A DNA stretch of 64,000 bases, taken from assembly GCA_026119855.1 (NCBI GenBank), contig JAOWBW010000164.1, positions 620,001 through 684,000 of the forward strand. The letters run 5' to 3'. How positions within the stretch are numbered: the stretch's first letter is position 1; every line of letters begins with the position of its first letter. The notes under the pieces were generated by a model. The model was given only the letters and a program-made list of their open reading frames with translations, had not been told where the DNA came from and searched no databases. This document shows, in pieces, positions 22,029 to 31,837 of this stretch. The stretch is from Campanula takesimana (lineage: Eukaryota > Streptophyta > Magnoliopsida > Asterales > Campanulaceae). The position numbers and the translations under genes were made by a program.

Positions 22029-23312
22029 TTAGACGTAAAACCTCTTCAATTTGTCGAGGTTGACTTCCTTTGGCAATTGATCTCCGTCTAAATCCACGAG
22101 TCGGACTGCACCGCCGCTTAGTATCTTCTTGACTACGTACGGACCAATCCATCGGGGTCCCCATTTTCCAAGAGGGTTCATGGCATTAGGAGGGTGTTGT
22201 CTTAGGACCAAATCTCCCATACTGATGTTTCGGGGCTTCACCTTTTTGTTGAAAGCCCTAGCCATTCTTTGTTGATAGGCCCTCGTACGTTCGATCACTC
22301 TTAGCCTTTTCTCGTCGAGTAGGGCTAGCTGTTCATATCGACTTTGCATCCAATCGACTTCATTGACTTGGTTCTCGAGGAGCACTCGCAGGGACGGAAC
22401 TTCGAGCTCTATTGGTAGCACAGCTTCAGAACCATAAACCAGTGCATAAGGAGTTTCTCCAGTCGCTGTCCGTATTGACGTACGGTAGCCCCATAATGCT
22501 AGAGGTAATTTTCGGGCCAATCCCTTCCAGTGGAGGCCATTTTCTTCACAATGGCCTCGATTGTCTTATTAGCTGCCTCGACCGTGCCGTTTGCTTGAGG
22601 GCGGTATGGAGATGACTTGTGCTTAGTAATCTTGTGTTCTACCAGGAGTGTGTCCATCTCTTTCTCGAAGTGAGAGCCATTGTCTGAGATGATCTCATGA
22701 GGAACGCCGTATCGGCACATGATGTGGGCTTTCACGAATTCGGCCACTTTCTTGGCGTTAAGAACTCGGTAAGCTTGTGCTTCGACCCATTTTGTAAAAT
22801 AGTCCACGGCTACCAGGACGAAAGATTGTCCATTGCTTCCAGTAGGGTGAACTTTGCCGATTATGTCTATGCCCCAACAAGAGAAAGGCCAAGGCGTGGT
22901 CATATTGTAAAGCTGTGAGGGTGGAGCGTGCTGTAGATTGGCATGGAATTGGCATTTGGCGCACATCTTGACTTTCTCGATGCAGTCCCTTTCCATGGTA
23001 CTCCAATAATAACCCATGCGGAGTATCTTCTTGGCCAACATAAACCCGTTCATGTGAGGCCCACATTCACCTTCATGGATCTCATGCATTATTTCTTGAG
23101 CTTCGGTCTCATTTGCACATAGGAGATTGATCCCCTCGTGATGCCTTTTGTAGACTCTGTCCCCAATCAGTACATATCGGGAGGCTAGTCTTTGCAATGC
23201 CATTTGAGACTTCTTATTGCTGTTCTCGGGATAAGTACCATCCTTGAGGAAATTCATGATATCTGCTTACCACGGGGAGTTTGTTTGGACCTCGTTGATC
23301 TCGATACTCATG
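22029..23312 (-). pseudogene. Integrase of element A, longer copy (interrupted)
   Basis: The minus strand encodes an HHCC zinc-binding region (HEIHEGEC... with a later CAKC near 22965), a DDE core (WGIDIIG, SDNGSHF, VEAANKT) and a C-terminal GPY/F-like segment (KWGPRWIGPYVVK) ending at 22029. A TAC-to-TAA change just left of 23270 creates a stop that the other copy lacks. A one-base shift near 22510 separates core and C-terminus. Integrase would insert the cDNA in the nucleus. The right edge ends in TCATG, the target of element B. Bases 22562-23312 are duplicated at 31087-31837. Confidence 0.85.
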
Positions 23313-24630
23313 TGTAGATACCCCGGGGAACCACGGCTTGGCTAGAGCGGTGAATTATCCTAGGATGTCTAACTTATTTTAGATGTGTCTAGAGTCGCCA
23401 CCTATGTTTTTAAAGGAACATAAGAAAAACCTAGAAATAGCCTAATTTATGTACAAAACCAGAGATTCGGGAGAGAAGGGTTCGGGGGTTAGGTGACGGA
23501 GTGGGAAGTACTTAAACACCCACTCCGCCCCGCTTACGCGGGTCTTGCTACTATTGGTGTTCTAATATTTACATGTCCTTCAATTAATTAAATAGAAATG
23601 TGCTAACAATTGTGATGAGAAGAAAATAGGAAATAAAGGGGAAATAAAATAGAATTGTTTTATTTATTTAATGATAAAGATTACATGTAACAAGTAATGT
23701 TAAAGAATTACATTAAGAGATGAAGAGAAATTAACATGGTGAATTAAAGTTAAGATTAAAATGTAGGGAGATAACCTTAACTAACTTCAATATGTGAAGT
23801 AGTCATGTTGGTCATGTCCCATTAATGGGGATTGCATACATCAAGAAGAAGAAAACAAAGGAAGAAAATGGAGTTGTACCTTGAGAAAGAGGACTTGGAA
23901 CCTTGACTTGAAAGTGTTGTTGTTGTAATGAAATTGTTGTAGAACAATTTGTGTAGAGTCTTGTTACTAAGAACTCTTGTTGGGAGAATTTGTGTATAAT
24001 GTAGTTGGTGAATCAAGGTTGGAGTCCAAAAAGAAATCCAAAAAGAAGTCCAAAAAGAAGTCCCTTTCCAAGGTAGAAGATGATGGTTTTTATAGGTAAA
24101 AAAGAGAGGGAAATGATGGAGGGAAATTGGTCATCCATGTGAAATGGAATGGGCCAATCACAAATAAGATAAATGAATAAAAGAAAAATAAAAGAAATAA
24201 AAGAAATCAAATAATAAATGAAAGAAATATTAGTTTTTGGGAAAAGGCTTAGAATTTGGGATTGGGAGTTAATGAGAAAAGGGGGGATGAATGTGGATGT
24301 AAAAAGATGGTTTTTGTGATCAAGAAAAGATGTTTGTAAATAAGAAAAGTGAGGGAAATAAGGTGCAATCCGTTGCTGCCAAAGTGGGAAGCGCGCGGGT
24401 CCGGCTTTTGGGGCGGGACGCGCGCGCGGCTCACTGGCAGTGCCGGAAGCGCCCGCTGGTGAAAATGACAGAATGACAGAAATGACTCTAAAATTAATTC
24501 TGTTATGCAGTTTAGTCCAAAACTAACGGAATCAGTTAGGAACTTAACCGAAGTAGCAGAAATTAATAAAAGTTATATAAAAATACTATGTATGCAATCG
24601 GGGTGAGAGGTCCAAGGCGGGGTGTCTACA
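23313..24630 (-). repeat. 3' LTR of element B
   Basis: 1,318 bp from TGTAGATACC to GGTGTCTACA, the same length as the solo copy at 31838-33155. I noticed about four differences. The TATA box is at 24085-24095 (minus) and the GC cluster at 24387-24456. Confidence 0.92.
24387..24456 (-). promoter_or_regulatory. GC cluster in U3 of LTR B
   Basis: GCGCGCGGGT, ACGCGCGCGCG and AAGCGCCCGC spaced about 30 bp apart, roughly 300 bp upstream of the TATA box on the minus strand. The solo LTR has the same at 32912-32981. Confidence 0.6.
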
Positions 24631-24779
24631 GAGCCCCTCGGCGACGTGGATTGCGAGGCAAAACGCGTCGACGAAAGAAAGACAACCGCCGAGGACGACA
24701 AGAGAAAACAAAGACTCGATAAAGCAGGAATTTGAAATTACAAAGGATAGAAATGCGCTCCCTGTGTGAGCGACTTTTG
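24631..24779 (-). other. Polypurine tract and 3' end of element B
   Basis: Begins GAGCCCCTCGGCGACG on the plus strand, giving a CGAGGGGCTC purine tract next to the LTR. The same sequence lies at 63632 (C). Confidence 0.65.
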
Positions 24780-25370
24780 CTGATGGAAGAGGTATGGTGA
24801 TTTTAGTGGTTCACCATGGACCATAATTGGTGCGCGGTGCGGCATATTCTGATGCGCTGTGCGGCATTTGTTGGTGCGCGGTGCGGCATATTCTGATGCG
24901 CTGTGCGGCATGATTGTGCGCGGTGCGGCATATTCTGATGCGCTGTTCGGCACTTGTTGATTCCGGTGCGCGGTACGGCATATTCTGATGCGCTGTGCGG
25001 CACTTGTTGAATCTGGTGCGCGGTGCGGCATATTCTGATGCGCTGTGCGGCACTTGTTGATTCTGGTACTCTGTGCGGTACCTGGTGCTCTGTGCGGCAC
25101 CTGTTGATTCTGGTACTCTATGCGGTACCTGGTGCTCTGTGCGGCACCTGTTGATTCTGGTACTCTGTGCGGTACCTGGTGCTCTGTGCGGCACCTGTTT
25201 ATTCTGGTACTCTGTGCGGTACCTGGTGCTCTGTGCGGCACCTGTTGATTCTGGTACTCTGTGCGGTACCTGGTGCTCTGTGCGGCACCTGTTGATTCTG
25301 GTACTCTGTGCGGCACCTGCTGATTCTGGTGCTCTGTGCGGCACCTGTTATGTGTATGCTTTGCAGATAT
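24780..25370 (-). repeat. Minisatellite in 3' UTR of B (GTGCGG core)
   Basis: Two sub-arrays: about six units carrying GCGGCATATTCTGATGCGC (24820-25060), then about eight to ten units alternating GCGGCACCTGTTGATTCTGG with TACTCTGTGCGGTACC. It occupies the same element position as the unrelated minisatellites of A and C. Long His/Arg/Gln-rich frames here are by-products of the repeat. Confidence 0.85.
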
Positions 25371-25677
25371 ATGTGCTTGTGCAAGAAGATGCATGAAGAG
25401 AGAAATTGTGCTCGTGGTGTGATGAGATTTTGGAACACCCTTGCAATGAGAGAGAAGTAAGAATGTAAAGAGTGATCTTGTGTGCGGTGTGATTTTGAGG
25501 AAAGCGTCGGATGTATTCATACCTTCACTTACCATTGCCGCTTGAGTAGAGATGGATTCCTGATGTCTGCGGAGGATGCTTTGATGGAGAATGTCCATTC
25601 TTTAGATGTTGATGAGAGAATGCCCTTGATGTTGGGTTGGCGAGATGGTACTCTGGATGATGTTGGTCGTGCCAAAA

Positions 25678-25722
25678 GGCTGCCTACGTATCCCTTGAAG
25701 AGAATCAGACCAGCGTAGTTCA
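25678..25722 (-). other. CTACG nested-hairpin module, copy 3
   Basis: GCCTACGTATCCC...AGCGTAGTTC with the outer CTACG/CGTAG stem kept and a weak inner stem. Confidence 0.5.
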
Positions 25723-25886
25723 AGGATGATGGAGAACGCTGGAGGAGAGGCTAGGAGCAAAGCAAAGTAAAGCACATAATTTTGCACATAGAAGGAGAAA
25801 AAGTAAAACAAAAATCTTTTATTTTTTTTTTTTTATTTTTTTTTTTTTTAGATTAGAAAGGAAAGAATATGCACACATGTGAGGAA

Positions 25887-25927
<41 letters not shown>

Positions 25928-27870
25928 TTCGTGGGTGAACCATTTTAACCATTGTGTGCTTGTGAAGCCAACCCAAGATCAAGTCATGTTCAGTCGAAGT
26001 CCGGATTGCCTCGCTTGAATTCTATTGTCGCCGGTGTGCCCAACGAAGATTGATATCTAGCCCCAAGAGATTTTTCGATTATTGGGCTTCAAAAGGCTTT
26101 TGATGCCGAGATGAGGGGTTGCTGATTGTAAAGCCCCTAGAATGCCTTTGAAGCCAAATTTTGAGGGACTTGCATAGCTCCAAGATAAATCAGCTCTTGG
26201 CCCATTCGAGTAAATCGCCCTTTGTTGTTGTAGTGAGCAAGCCCCAAGAGGAGATCGTTGATTCCAAGCTCCGAAAGATTGCAAAGCCCCAAGTGTCGTG
26301 GGCTTGTAGATGGTGGGATGTGAAGACCTTTCATTGTAAAGCCCCAAATTATCTCGTGATTGGCTCGGCATTGAGAGCGGATGTACCGTTTTGTAGAATT
26401 CTTGATAGAGATCTCCTTCTTGCTCTTACTGGGGAGATGAATGGCCTCATTGTGGTCGATACCCAAATGGCCGAGGGCTTATGTCAAAGGATGCAGTAAT
26501 GTCTTACGGTGCCGTCGAGGTCGCGGAGGATAAGGTCTTGTGTGATAAAGTCTCAAATGAGTATGCTTGCTTGACTCTTCTTGAGTTGAACTAATGACGG
26601 ATCTTCGGATGCAACTAGTGCTGTGGCCCAACTTTATCTGAGCTGCACCTTGTGCTTTTGATCTTGGAGAAGGGGGTGCTGAATTGCAGAAACATTGGGA
26701 TTAGCCGTGGCATTTCCCGCTATAACCCTGTTTTGATTAGAGTTTAGCATATTGAATCTTTTTCCTTTTCTCTAAGAATTCCTTCAAAATCTCTCTGTGA
26801 GTTCTAACAAAAATCATCAACTTCATTCATAACATCGGAGTCTTCATTTCAAACCAAGAGGCCTTTGACTTGAAGTGTTGAGAGACCCTTGAAGCTTGAT
26901 CCCTTTCATGGAGCCATAAGACTATTCCACATTGCACTTGCTCGAGTATTGTTGCCCAAAAGACTGTCGGTCGCGGTCGGTCGCGAAGCCCCAATATTGC
27001 CCTTTGCTCGGATTACTGTAATGCCGTAGCCCAAAAGATTGTAGATTGCGAAGCCCGTTGAGACCTTCGGTGCCGAATTGAGGAAGCTTCCAATGTTGCA
27101 CATGACTTGGCTGGGGATACTGCTGGGGAGTTAATTGCACTTTGCCGAGGGAGCCTTTAAGACTTGACCGTAGCCCCTAGAGTGCCATCATTGATTGCGA
27201 GAAAGGTCCACCCTTGATTGGGGAAACGAGCACGGGCACACATGACAAGAGGGCTTTTTGACATTCCTTTTGAGGGACTTTGAGGATAGTCTCACACATC
27301 TTTCTTGAGCATAGCCCCTAGGGCGTATTCATTGCCAAATGAAACAAAAGAATCCCTTGTTCTTGAGTCACATAGCCCCTAGGGCATCACCATTTGTTGA
27401 GCAAAGCAAGAGTGAGTCGTCCTCGTGTGAGAGAACAAACATGAGAGGATATGGCAAGAGCTACTCCATTTCTCGGGAGCCTTTCGGCGTACTTTAGATG
27501 CACATACTTGAAGAAGCCTTGAAAACTGAGACACATGTTGTTGTTATTTGCTATCCAAGCTAATTGACTAGCTAGGGATTATTTGTGCAACCTCGTGCCC
27601 TTTTATGATGGGCTTGTTCTCGGATGGATCTTGGTTACCACGGGCCTTCTTTTCATGAACCCAAAAATGCACACTGCTGGAGAATGATGCCGATAACCCA
27701 AGACAACCTTTGATGGTGCTATATCTTGTCGAGCCTTTTGCAATCCCAAAGTTGACTCGGTGGGGAATTGACTTGCTGAGGAGATTCAATGTAGAACTTG
27801 TCTTCTTTAGAGGCCGGGGATCTCCATTTCTCTTTCCCTTCTCTCTCTCACTCTCTCATTTTTTTTATGA
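25723..27870 (-). other. Long non-coding region of element B
   Basis: No coding frame was recognised. There are long T tracts (25818-25850 and 25890-25925) and at least ten short AAGCCCC or TAGCCCCTAG motifs, which on the minus strand resemble the element's AGGGGCT purine tract. It lies where pol would be in an autonomous element but shares no detectable sequence with it. Confidence 0.5.
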
Positions 27871-27885
27871 CGCACCCTGTTTTTT

Positions 27886-27922
27886 GCCTAGACCGCCCTT
27901 TCGGGTTTTCAATCTAGCGGGC
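27886..27922 (-). other. GNRA-type hairpin module in element B
   Basis: On the minus strand the stem CUAGAU/GUCUAG encloses a CCC-GAAA-GGG hairpin. The preceding CACCCTGTTTTTTGCC is shared with the copies at 21880 and 53205. Confidence 0.65.
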
Positions 27923-28366
27923 ATCTCTTTTGCGTCTTCATTTTTTACTCGATTAATGAGGAATTGTGCATTGACTCTAGCTGAGGAGATAAGACATGTG
28001 ATTTTGCGGTTCACAAAAGGTGAGTGACATTGACTTGATTAGGGAAGTGTCCCTAGTATTGACTTCATGTATTTGACCGTTTTTTGAATGACTCATGAAG
28101 GCAAGTAAGTCATTAAGAGAGAAGAGAAGGAAAGCCCCAATTTGATTGCAAGAAATTGGGAGTATGCAGAAAGAATAGAAGTCCCTAGACTCGACAAGGA
28201 ACGCGAAATGATTCTAAATCTAAGAAAGTTGTTCAATCTTTTTGGTGATTAATTCATTGGCAAATGAATCGTACAAAGATGTCTTGACAAGTTCGAGATG
28301 AAGGCCGATCACCATAATGCGCTAGGGCTAAACATATCTTCTTTCTTGCATGAGACCGGACCCGCA

Positions 28367-28412
28367 GGTTGCCTACGTTCCTCCAGTGTAGAGGCTCAGG
28401 TCACCGTAGTTC
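28367..28412 (-). other. CTACG nested-hairpin module, copy 2
   Basis: Nearly identical to the copy at 21802-21846, with one base different in the loop side (TCACCG against TCTCCG). Confidence 0.6.
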
Positions 28413-28528
28413 TTGTGGATTCTCCATTCTTCGGGATGGAATTGTTGCTTCGTCCTTCGTTGGTGGATCTTGATGTGAACTTCTTTGATTGAGGGGTATT
28501 TTTTTTTTTTTTTTTTGCTCTAACTTTT

Positions 28529-28562
28529 GCTAGGTTGATTTGATGGTTTCAACCTAGCGAGC
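28529..28562 (-). other. Hairpin module with perfect 10-bp stem in element B
   Basis: GCTAGGTTGA and TCAACCTAGC pair perfectly. The inner GNRA tip is lost. It is followed by GAGCCCC and a T tract, as in the copies at 21992 and 53317. Confidence 0.6.
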
Positions 28563-28563
28563 C

Positions 28564-28594
<31 letters not shown>

Positions 28595-28874
28595 TCCCCT
28601 TTTGAAAACTTTGCTTCATGATTGTTGCTCCACCTTGTTTGTTTTGGCTTCGTCGTTGATGTTGGCGTCGATGTTTAGCCCCTAGGCGTTCAAGTGATGG
28701 CCTTGTTCTAAAACGTGTTTAGACATCTTTTCATCATTTTGCCAAGAATTAGATTGAACAACTTGGAAGAGTGTATGAGGACAAGAACGACTTTTTATTT
28801 GATGATGAGACTTGACTCAAAATTTCACATTAATTGGACAAAGAAAACTTAATGCACACTTAAGAGGACTTTGA

Positions 28875-28909
<35 letters not shown>

Positions 28910-28979
28910 CATTCCTACTACTAGGTAGAGAAAGAGAAACGGAGATTGTTGTCGTCGTCCTCTTTGTTGAAGCCCCATT
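28563..28979 (-). other. Downstream region of mini-gag in B
   Basis: Non-coding, with two long T tracts (28566-28592, 28880-28909). The segment 28720-28860 reappears at 60604-60750 beside the mini-gag of C. Confidence 0.55.
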
Positions 28980-29591
28980 TCAAAACCAAGCCACTTCTTT
29001 GATGAGTTGCTCTTCACCCACGGTAAACTCGCCGTTGTCGATCAAATCTTGGATGATGTTCCGGAGAAGGAAGCACCCTTCGGTAGTGTGGCCACTATGC
29101 TTGTGGTAGCCGCACGATTCACCATGAGCATGATTTTTCACTATCGCCTTCGGCTTGTACCCCTCCAAAGGTTTGATCTTCCCTCTTGCCACCAAAATTT
29201 CAAATGCCTCGGCTTGGGTTACTCCTAGGAGAGGAGTGAAAACTCGGTTGTTGGTGGTACCTTTGTAGCTTTTGAGGGTCGGGCCACTTGAGCATGCTTT
29301 ACCATTGAACTTTGCTTTGCCGTCGGTGAGCTCTTGCAAACGGGCTTTGAGTTCGGAAACCTCTTCCTCGTGAATTCTTCTATCATAATCAAGACGGGCC
29401 TTGAGTTCGGAAACCTCTTCTTTGTGAATCCTCTTGTCGATATCGAAACGGGCTTGCCACAAATTGTCTTTACGACGGGCATCCTCGACAATCCTATCCA
29501 TTTGTTCCCCCATTGATTTCATTACGTTGAGTAACCCTTCGTTGGAAACGAAATCATTTCCACCGTTGTTGTTGTTGCCGTTGGAAGCCAT
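28980..29591 (-). CDS. Mini-Gag of element B (coiled coil plus CX2HX4HX4C finger, no capsid core)
   Basis: Intact frame; MASNGNNNNGGND at 29591 is the likely start because the C copy also begins there (an upstream ATG at 29636 adds 15 residues). Residues about 20-105 form a charged coiled coil with two copies of RIHxEEVSELKARL. Residues about 125-200 match the C-terminal part of the Gag of A (NNRVFTPL, EAFE, then CGYHKHSGHTTEGC, a CX2HX4HX4C finger). The central capsid domain present in A is absent. The frame is also open in C, with mostly conservative replacements, suggesting it was retained for function. It could bind element RNA or join partner particles; this is inference. Confidence 0.75.
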   Translation of the reverse strand: MASNGNNNNGGNDFVSNEGLLNVMKSMGEQMDRIVEDARRKDNLWQARFDIDKRIHKEEVSELKARLDYDRRIHEEEVSELKARLQELTDGKAKFNGKACSSGPTLKSYKGTTNNRVFTPLLGVTQAEAFEILVARGKIKPLEGYKPKAIVKNHAHGESCGYHKHSGHTTEGCFLLRNIIQDLIDNGEFTVGEEQLIKEVAWF

Positions 29592-29845
29592 TGGACCTAT
29601 TGGAAGAGCACGGTTGATCTTAGATTGGCCCCACAAACACCTTTTGGATAAAATGAATTAACCCACAAACAAAGAAAAAGACTCAACCACATAAGGAAAA
29701 ACGACTTTTTTTTTTTTTTTTACAAAGTCGGAAGGACGTGGTCCTTTTTGGGGTTTCTAGAAAAATAGTGGAATCGTCACACTAGTATATAGGCCATCTC
29801 GCGGTCCCATATACTCATCGGATTCCACCACGCTTGTGATACCTA

Positions 29846-30012
29846 CATGTGACGGGATTAAACTAAATTAATGTAGTAAATCATACATGCGGGGACGGAT
29901 TTTTATTTTCGTCCAAAATGCCCACTTTTGGGGACGTATTTTTATTTCGTCCATTGCAACAAATTGGCATGTATGATTTGAAGACATTAGTTTAGAGAAA
30001 TCTCGGCACATG
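29846..30012 (-). other. Structured leader RNA element, B copy
   Basis: Nested inverted repeats: CATGTGACGGGATT (29846) with AATCTCGGCACATG (30012 end); AAACTA...ATGT with ACAT.TAGTTT; AAATCATACATGC (29878) with GCATGTATGATTT (29979 end); and inside them two GGACG...CGTCC hairpins (29893-29914, 29932-29952). Copies in A (38761-38930) and C (61703-61870) keep the pairing. It lies between PBS and gag. Confidence 0.7.
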
Positions 30013-30469
30013 AAAAACCGACTTGGTCACGGAGTGTTAGACCCTAGACTAGAATTGTGTGGCTTGTGCTCGGCTTGAATATGAGGCTCAAAGGTCACCC
30101 CCGGCATGTAGTCATGAACTACGCCACGGGCTGAGGTTTACCGCTTCGAAAGAGCCAAGGTCGAGTGGAGCTTGAAACTTTCTAGGACGGGCCTCGATGG
30201 GTTTGGGGTTGGACTTGTGCGACTCGATAGTGAGCAATTGATAAGAATATGTGCATGTAGTGTGAGGTCTAACATGTGACAAAACATTTTATTTTTTTTT
30301 TTTCAAAAGAAATTAAAAAAAAAACAAATAAGCACATAATTACAACTTTCGAATCACCCGTGTGACCGATAAAACAAACAGAAAATAAAAACTGTTTTGT
30401 GCAGGCCCGGTGCCCACACATTGTCAAAACTGTCCATTCTGTTCACTGTTTCTGTTCTGGGAATGCGCC

Positions 30470-30730
30470 CAGAAGCGCGCGCATTGGGTTGCCTATGCAG
30501 AAGGCGCGCGCGTGAGAGGAAGAAGGGTAGAGGCGCCCGCTTCTCGGTGAGAACCTGCAAATCAGTGGGTTCAAGGAATTGCCTTGACCCTAAATTAAGA
30601 AAACTTTCCCCTGCAGTAATTGTTAGCACAGAAATATGGAATTGAAGGACAAGAAAGGAGGCGGGCGATTCTGGTAATTGGGGTTGGATGCGCGCGCTTT
30701 AGGCCAAGAAGGCCAGAGGCGCGCGCTTCC
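30470..30730 (-). promoter_or_regulatory. GC clusters in the leader of element B
   Basis: A triplet at 30472-30540 (AAGCGCGCGC, GGCGCGCGCG, GGCGCCCGC) and a pair at 30688-30728 (TGCGCGCGC, GGCGCGCGC), 80-340 bp from the PBS. The leaders of A (39403-39473, 39627-39675) and C (62322-62363) have equivalents. Confidence 0.55.
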
Positions 30731-30806
30731 CACCCTTTTTACCAGAATGCCCAGAAAACAGTAATAAGAACACCAAAAATGAAAACGCAAGTTTAACCCT
30801 CTATAC

Positions 30807-30824
30807 TCCCCAGCGGAGTCGCCA
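30807..30824 (-). other. Primer binding site of element B
   Basis: The minus strand reads TGGCGACTCCGCTGGGGA one base after the LTR. It starts TGG as a complement of tRNA 3' CCA must. The Ogre group is reported to use tRNA-Arg, which fits in style; I did not check the tRNA sequence. Confidence 0.75.
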
Positions 30825-30825
30825 C

Positions 30826-31090
30826 TGTAGATACCCCGGGGAACCACGGCTTGGCTAGAGCAGTGAATTATCCTAGGATGTCTAACTTATTTTAGATGTG
30901 TCTAGAGTCGCCACCTATGTTTTTAAAGGAACATAAGAAAAACCTAGAAATAGCCTAATTTATGTACAAAACCAGAGATTCGGGAGAGAAGGGTTCGGGG
31001 GTTAGGTGACGGAGTGGGATGTACTTAAACACCCACTCCGCCCCGCTTACGCGGGTCTTGCTACTATTGGTGTTCTAATATTTACATGTC
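30826..31090 (-). repeat. 5' LTR of element B, truncated
   Basis: The first 265 bp (plus-strand left end) of the LTR, almost identical to 23313-23577. It then jumps at ACATGTC into the integrase of A. Confidence 0.9.
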
Positions 31091-31837
31091 TTATTAGCTG
31101 CCTCGACCGTGCCGTTTGCTTGAGGGCGGTATGGAGATGACTTGTGCTTAGTAATCTTGTGTTCTACCAGGAGTGTGTCCATCTCTTTCTCGAAGTGAGA
31201 GCCATTGTCTGAGATGATCTCATGAGGAACGCCGTATCGGCACATGATGTGGGCTTTCACGAATTCGGCCACTTTCTTGGCGTTAAGAACTCGGTAAGCT
31301 TGTGCTTCGACCCATTTTGTAAAATAGTCCACGGCTACCAGGACGAAAGATTGTCCATTGCTTCCAGTAGGGTGAACTTTGCCGATTATGTCTATGCCCC
31401 AACAAGAGAAAGGCCAAGGCGTGGTCATATTGTAAAGCTGTGAGGGTGGAGCGTGCTGTAGATTGGCATGGAATTGGCATTTGGCGCACATCTTGACTTT
31501 CTCGATGCAGTCCCTTTCCATGGTACTCCAATAATAACCCATGCGGAGTATCTTCTTGGCCAACATAAACCCGTTCATGTGAGGCCCACATTCAACTTCA
31601 TGGATCTCATGCATTATTTCTTGAGCTTCGGTCTCATTTGCACATAGGATATTGATCCCCTCGTGATGCCTTTTGTAGACTCTGTCCCCAATCAGTACAT
31701 ATCGGGAGGCTAGTCTTTGCAATGCCATTTGAGACTTCTTATTGCTGTTCTCGGGATAAGTACCATCCTTGAGGAAATTCATGATATCTGCGTACCACGG
31801 GGAGTTTGTTTGGACCTCGTTGATCTCGATACTCATG
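31087..31837 (-). pseudogene. Integrase of element A, duplicated 751-bp piece
   Basis: Equivalent to 22562-23312 with only a few differences (for example GGATATTG against GGAGATTG and CTGCGTACC against CTGCTTACC). It keeps the upstream codons open through to the TCATG junction with the solo LTR. It contains HHCC, both core Asp and the core Glu, then is cut by the junction at 31087-31090. Confidence 0.85.

Larger units (their letters stand above)
23313..31090 (-). mobile_element. Element B: non-autonomous Tat-type element with mini-gag, nested in A
   Basis: Minus-strand order: truncated 5' LTR (31090-30826), PBS, leader, mini-gag (29591-28980), 3.6 kb of non-coding DNA with structured modules, minisatellite, polypurine tract and 3' LTR (24630-23313). 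It has no protease, RT, RNase H or integrase. The left target copy is TCATG (23308-23312). Its right end is cut at 31090, where it joins a second copy of the integrase of A through the shared bases TGTC. Confidence 0.85.

Noticed and set aside
24738..25598. Minus-strand frames with repeated Cys-Arg-Thr-Glu-His phrases
   Set aside because: Product of the B minisatellite in several frames at once; not a protein gene.
29334..29661. Plus-strand frames opposite the mini-gag of B (also in C)
   Set aside because: Antisense shadows; the minus-strand frame has the coiled coil and finger.
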